Shown here: positions 33,304 to 36,552 of the stretch, one piece after another
Numbering within the stretch: the first letter of the stretch is position 1
Layout: each line of letters starts with the position of its first letter
NCBI GenBank assembly: GCA_024742875.1
Contig: JANSXP010000071.1
Coordinates: forward strand, 1 to 36,552
Length of the DNA: 36,552 bases
Source of the DNA: Planctomycetaceae bacterium
Lineage (GTDB): Bacteria > Planctomycetota > Planctomycetia > Planctomycetales > Planctomycetaceae
Direction: 5' to 3'
Notes under the pieces: generated by a model
What the model saw: only the letters and a program-made list of their open reading frames with translations
Databases searched by the model: none
What the model was told of the DNA's origin: nothing
Translations under genes and position numbers: made by a program

Positions 33304-33551
33304 GCTAACAGGATCAGTATCGCCGCGTGGAAAACACGACTTCAACGGGAAGACGTCGAGCGCGTGAAGTCCGCACACTTTCCGCCAAAGCGTCAAGGGG
33401 TTCCCTGACGTGGTTTAGGGGAAACAACACAGGGAAAGCAAGGCGGGGGACGTCGTCGGCACCGCAGGTGTCGTCAGCAACTTTTGGTCGGCAGGTTGTG
33501 ACCATGTGTGGCGGAGCAGCAGGCGGCACCACAAAGGGTCCGCACACATCA

Positions 33552-33599
33552 GGCCGTTCGTTCTTCCCACCATCCATGTGGTCAACAGAACGAACGGCC
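33552..33599. other. Long stem-loop with 13-bp perfect arms
   Basis: GGCCGTTCGTTCT (33552-33564) is the exact reverse complement of the segment 33587-33599. The 22-nt loop contains a further CCAC/GTGG pairing, and GGTCC/GGACC flank the arms further out. It starts about 120 bp downstream of the mraZ stop on the minus strand, so it could protect or end that transcript. Confidence 0.75.
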
Positions 33600-33715
33600 C
33601 TGGCCCCGAAGGACCGCGTGCCGAGACACTGGCATCCATTCCAGCATCGGGTTCTACTCGAAGCCCGGTGAAAGACTGCGGTAGAATGAAGGCCTTGATT
33701 CCGTTCAGACGACGA

Positions 33716-34183
33716 TCACCCATCCATGGGCGGATCGAGCAGAAAACTGTCGAGTGCTTCCGTTGTCAAATCGTCGAATTGCTCGGAATTTCCGGCGATA
33801 AACTGCTCCCAGTTGTGCTTGTCCCAAACCTCTGCGTGGTCATTCACGCCGACGATCACAGCGTCATGCTGCAGGCCGGCAAGCTGCACGAGACGTTCGG
33901 GAATACGAATTCGGTTTTGTTTGTCGAGCACCACACGTTCAGCGCGGGCGTAGAACAGCCGCAGAAACTTGCGAACGTTGGCTTTGCCAGGCGAGAGATG
34001 TGCCAGCCGTTGGGCAAACTTGTCAAATCCTTCTGTTGAGTAGATCGAAAGGCAGCCTTCGTTGCCCGGAGCCAGAAACAGCTCATCAGAACCACTAACC
34101 CCGAAAGCCTCTTTCAGTGGCTTGGGAACTGCCAGCCGAAGCTTTTCGTCCAGTGTGCGTTCGAATGTTCCCGTGAGTGCCAT
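33716..34183 (-). CDS. mraZ: MraZ transcriptional regulator
   Basis: 155 residues, the normal MraZ length. It has two tandem SpoVT/AbrB-like halves, each with a core D-x-K/Q-x-R segment: LDEKLRLAVP in the first and LDKQNRIRIP in the second, plus the conserved LFYARAERV bridge. In other bacteria MraZ forms a ring, binds TGGGN repeats and represses its own operon, which usually starts the division and cell-wall cluster. Here the next gene downstream is the unrelated zinc-ribbon gene 600 bp away and no rsmH, ftsL or mur gene follows. Matching operator repeats lie upstream (34258-34282). Confidence 0.95.
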   Translation of the reverse strand: MALTGTFERTLDEKLRLAVPKPLKEAFGVSGSDELFLAPGNEGCLSIYSTEGFDKFAQRLAHLSPGKANVRKFLRLFYARAERVVLDKQNRIRIPERLVQLAGLQHDAVIVGVNDHAEVWDKHNWEQFIAGNSEQFDDLTTEALDSFLLDPPMDG

Positions 34184-34257
34184 TTGCGATCACTTCCGGC
34201 GCCATCCGTTTCTTTAAACCGTTAATCCGTATTGGTTTATGAAAATAGGGATGGGTT

Positions 34258-34282
34258 TCCCACTTATCCCCACAACTCACCA
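34258..34282 (-). promoter_or_regulatory. MraZ-type operator: three TGGNN boxes with 5-nt spacers
   Basis: On the minus strand the boxes read TGGTG, TGGGG and TGGGA, each separated by exactly 5 nt (10-bp period, same helix face). This is the arrangement known for MraZ binding sites, and it lies 75-100 bp upstream of the mraZ start. Autoregulation is inferred from this match. Confidence 0.72.
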
Positions 34283-34413
34283 CTGGCAATCAATTTAGCT
34301 GGTTGGCCGAATGCGTCAAGTCGGTGTTGCACGTTACGCAGCCTGCCCGTCAAAGTCTGTGAACGCAGGTCGTTGCTGTTGCTGGAGAAACGCCAATTCC
34401 AGAATTTTGAAAT

Positions 34414-35553
34414 TCACATCTCGGCGTCTGTGGGGCCATTCGAAGGCGTCAGCAGAGATCGCAGGAGTTGCTCGTAGCGGTCCACCACGGACTCCCAGCT
34501 GAAGTGTGCCCGGGCTGTGTTCTGGGCGGCCTGTGCATATCTTTGCCGCAGATCGGGGCGCTCCAGACACTCTCTCATGGCGGACGCGAGTGCATCGGGG
34601 TGCCCCGGCTTCACCAGCCACCCCGACTTTCCACCCTCGATCAATTCTGTCGTGCCATCCACCGCGGTCGCGATCACAGGCAGCCCGTTGGCCATCGCTT
34701 CCAGCACCACGTTGGGCAGGCCCTCCCAGGCCGAGGCCAGCACCAGGGCGGTGGCCGTCTGCATGCGTTGCTCAACATTGCTGACGTGCCCGGCAAACTG
34801 AATCTGATGGCTCAGGCCCATTTTGCGGACAGCCTCCTGCGTTGCGGACTTCAACTCCCCTTCCCCAACAAATGTTAATTGGGATTTCAGACGCAGGTCG
34901 TCAGGGAGCCGGCTGAAAGCTTCCACCACGCTCAGCGGGGCTTTCTGCCGGGTGAGGCGGCCCACTACGAGCAAACGGTCGTCGGGGCGGTGTGGAGAGA
35001 GCACATCGTGTTCCGGCAGATCGACACCGTTGGGGATGGCAATGATGCGTTTGGGGGCCAGTCCGCAGAGCCTGGCGTGGGTTTCCGCCACTGATTGACT
35101 AACGGCCACGTATTTGGTGACCCATCGGGATGTCAGCCAGTCCGTCCACGTCACCCAGCGACGGCGATCCGCCACACGAATGCCGGAAACGACCGGAACG
35201 CCCAGCCGACGTGCGGCCAGTCGGGTGTGGATGTTTGCCTGGTGCAGAAAGCTGACAATGATGTCGGTATCCTCCGACTCCAGCAAAACCCGCAGCATGA
35301 TTGGGCTTTGCAGGTCGGCAAATCCACCGGATCCCAGGGCGACGACGAAAATGCCGCTTGCCTCCAGTTCGTCAGCCAGCGGTCCCCGGTCACGCAGGCT
35401 GATAACGGCCACACGCCAGCCTCGCTGGTGCAGCCCCTTGGCAATGCGTACCAATGCCTTCTCCGCACCGCCAACGTCCAGTTCGTTGATGCAGAAGGTG
35501 ACCGAAGGGCGTGTGATCGACTTGCTCAAACTCCCGATTCCTGATTCCACCAC
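34414..35553 (-). CDS. Family 4 glycosyltransferase
   Basis: 379 residues from a GTG at 35553. It is a GT-B fold enzyme: the N-terminal half has LDVGGAEKALVRIAKGL, the acceptor-side glycine motif; the C-terminal half has VGRLTRQKAPLSVVEAF, then VGEGELK and ASAWEGLPNVVLEAMANGLPVIATAVDGTTELI, which contains the E-x7-E type donor-binding motif. It lacks a signal peptide and should act at the cytoplasmic membrane face in capsule, exopolysaccharide or glycolipid assembly. It is transcribed divergently from queA with a 73-bp gap, and towards mraZ on the same strand with 230 bp between. Confidence 0.92.
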   Translation of the reverse strand: MVESGIGSLSKSITRPSVTFCINELDVGGAEKALVRIAKGLHQRGWRVAVISLRDRGPLADELEASGIFVVALGSGGFADLQSPIMLRVLLESEDTDIIVSFLHQANIHTRLAARRLGVPVVSGIRVADRRRWVTWTDWLTSRWVTKYVAVSQSVAETHARLCGLAPKRIIAIPNGVDLPEHDVLSPHRPDDRLLVVGRLTRQKAPLSVVEAFSRLPDDLRLKSQLTFVGEGELKSATQEAVRKMGLSHQIQFAGHVSNVEQRMQTATALVLASAWEGLPNVVLEAMANGLPVIATAVDGTTELIEGGKSGWLVKPGHPDALASAMRECLERPDLRQRYAQAAQNTARAHFSWESVVDRYEQLLRSLLTPSNGPTDAEM

Positions 35554-35626
35554 GTCGCTGGCGGGATCTGAGCGTCAGAGACGCTATGCTTCCGCTTTTC
35601 CCGCCATTTAGTGTTATCGCCCTGCC

Positions 35627-36552
35627 GTGACCCCGGATCTGAACCAACTTTCCGCCTGGCAGTATCACCTGCCGGAACATCTGATCGCCAGTCGGCCTGC
35701 CAGTCGACGTGATGAATCGCGTCTGATGGTGGTCGACCGCCAGCGGGGTGAAATTCGCCACGGCCGTTTTCGTGATCTGCCGGAACTGCTGCAGGCGGGG
35801 GATCGGCTTGTCTTCAACAATACGAAGGTGGTCCCCGCTCGTTTGTTCGGATTTCGAACTTCCACGCGGGGACGCTGGGAAGGCCTGTTTCTGTCGGTGG
35901 AATCAGACGGCCGCTGGCTGATTACGGGCAAAACCCGGGGCCGGCTGCAGCCGGGAGAAACGCTGTCTGTGTATCCGGCCGGCAGTGACCCGAACAGCGT
36001 GACGGCAGAACAGTGTTTGACTGTGCGGCTCGACCAAAAGACCGAGCAGGGGACGTGGATCGTATCCCCCGAGGATGATCGTGACCCCTATGCCGTCCTG
36101 GAGCAATACGGCACCCTGCCTCTGCCGCCATACATTGGTCGCCCCGTCGCCGACGAAGAAGATCGCCAGCGGTACCAGACCGTGTTTGCGGAAACCCCAG
36201 GGGCGATCGCCGCTCCCACAGCTGGACTGCATTTTACTGATCAGATACTCAGCGAGTGCGAACAGCGCCAGGTGACACGAGCCAAAGTGACGCTGCATGT
36301 CGGCATCGGCACGTTTCGACCCGTCAATTCGGACTGTCTGTCCGAGCACGAGATGCACTCGAATGGTGCGAAGTCACGTCAGCAACGGCGGAGGCGATCC
36401 GCCAGACTCGGCAATCAGGTGGCCGCGTGCTGGCTGTGGGCACCACCAGTGTCCGCACGCTGGAATCGGCTGCTCGCGGTGGGCAGATTCAAGCCTTTCG
36501 CGGTGATACCGACCTGTTCATTCAGCCGGGGTTTTCGTTCCACGCTGTTGAC
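35627..36552 (+). CDS. queA: QueA, tRNA preQ1(34) S-adenosylmethionine ribosyltransferase-isomerase (frameshifted, 3' end beyond window)
   Basis: From the GTG at 35627 (the only start after an in-frame TAG at 35609), 244 codons read as Que[69 protein letters not shown] and EHEMHS. After about 36361 the original frame turns into Arg-rich sequence. The +1-shifted frame continues as QueA (EWCEV, then [23 protein letters not shown] and [17 protein letters not shown]). One base appears to be missing at 36359-36361. QueA transfers ribose from S-adenosylmethionine to preQ1 in tRNA to make epoxyqueuosine. Either the gene is broken in this strain or this is an assembly error. Confidence 0.9.
   Translation, partial: MTPDLNQLSAWQYHLPEHLIASRPASRRDESRLMVVDRQRGEIRHGRFRDLPELLQAGDRLVFNNTKVVPARLFGFRTSTRGRWEGLFLSVESDGRWLITGKTRGRLQPGETLSVYPAGSDPNSVTAEQCLTVRLDQKTEQGTWIVSPEDDRDPYAVLEQYGTLPLPPYIGRPVADEEDRQRYQTVFAETPGAIAAPTAGLHFTDQILSECEQRQVTRAKVTLHVGIGTFRPVNSDCLSEHEMHSNGAKSRQQRRRRSARLGNQVAACWLWAPPVSARWNRLLAVGRFKPFAVIPTCSFSRGFRSTLL

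Larger units (their letters stand above)
33111..33715. other. 600-bp hairpin-rich region without a convincing gene
   Basis: It lies between the zinc-ribbon gene and mraZ, both on the minus strand. Open frames exist but have odd composition. Structure is dense: CGACGAA/TTCGTCG (33245-33267), a near-perfect 31-nt hairpin (33273-33303), CGTCA..TGACG with GGG/CCC inside (33391-33410), GGCACC/GGTGTC (33458-33472) and a 13-bp stem with a 22-nt loop (33552-33599). It may be a structured RNA, a regulatory leader or remains of a mobile element. Confidence 0.55.

Noticed and set aside
33391-33410. Hairpin as a rho-independent terminator for mraZ
   Set aside because: The stem has a bulge, no T run follows on either strand, and it is 300 bp beyond the stop; kept only as part of the structured region.
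33415-33723. Minus-strand frame whose ATG overlaps the mraZ stop and could be translationally coupled
   Set aside because: It spans the 13-bp inverted repeat, has odd composition with clusters of Leu, Cys and Trp, and does not resemble RsmH or any family expected after mraZ.

Overview
The window reads as the chromosome of a planctomycete (order Planctomycetales). This is an inference from content: many secreted trypsin-fold/PDZ proteins, multi-domain secreted hydrolases with planctomycete-style domain mixing, zinc-ribbon/TM proteins, a CitG-like gene next to a 6-pyruvoyl-tetrahydropterin-synthase gene, and an mraZ outside any visible division cluster. DNA is moderately GC-rich, GTG starts are common and gene density is normal. 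I saw no rRNA, tRNA, CRISPR array, intact insertion sequence or prophage.

Layout. 1-5005 (minus): a likely co-transcribed set of exported proteins, namely a tandem S1C protease/pseudoprotease, a double alpha/beta-hydrolase esterase and, running off the left edge, a lipoprotein with a gluzincin HExxH motif. 5288-7582 (plus): a secreted trypsin / LamG-like / SirB1 (transglutaminase-like) fusion. 7767-11463 (minus): a DsbD-type thiol:disulfide reductase with a duplicated periplasmic N-domain, and RNase III. 11698-13218 (plus): a canonical DegP/HtrA protease followed by a hairpin terminator and a 19-bp minisatellite. 13493-16557: a small GH2-like sugar-binding-fold protein, threonine synthase, an RsmC-like methyltransferase and a TauE/SafE permease. 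16718-18699: a family 2 glycosyltransferase with a Rossmann-like tail (perhaps leaderless) and a TPR protein.

19082-21961 (plus): another HtrA protease, a CitG-like protein and a PTPS/QueD enzyme, possibly one transcription unit. 22000-31382: GlmS, a secreted protein whose alpha/beta-hydrolase domain has lost its nucleophile, a small exported beta-rich protein, a HAD phosphatase/phosphomutase with a possible regulatory leader, a stand-alone sigma-54 activator, a small membrane protein and a CE15-like glucuronoyl/xylan esterase. 31638-36552: a thermonuclease-family nuclease, a zinc-ribbon membrane protein, a 600-bp hairpin-rich non-coding stretch, MraZ with its own operator repeats, a family 4 glycosyltransferase, and a queA gene that carries an apparent one-base frameshift and runs off the right edge.

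The strongest themes are protein quality control and redox folding outside the cytoplasm (four different S1C proteases within 17.5 kb plus DsbD) and polysaccharide or ester hydrolysis. The most unusual items are the PDZ domain nested inside a degenerate protease domain, the trypsin-SirB1 fusion, the nucleophile-less hydrolase, the structured intergenic region at 33240-33616, and mraZ with conserved TGGGN operator spacing.
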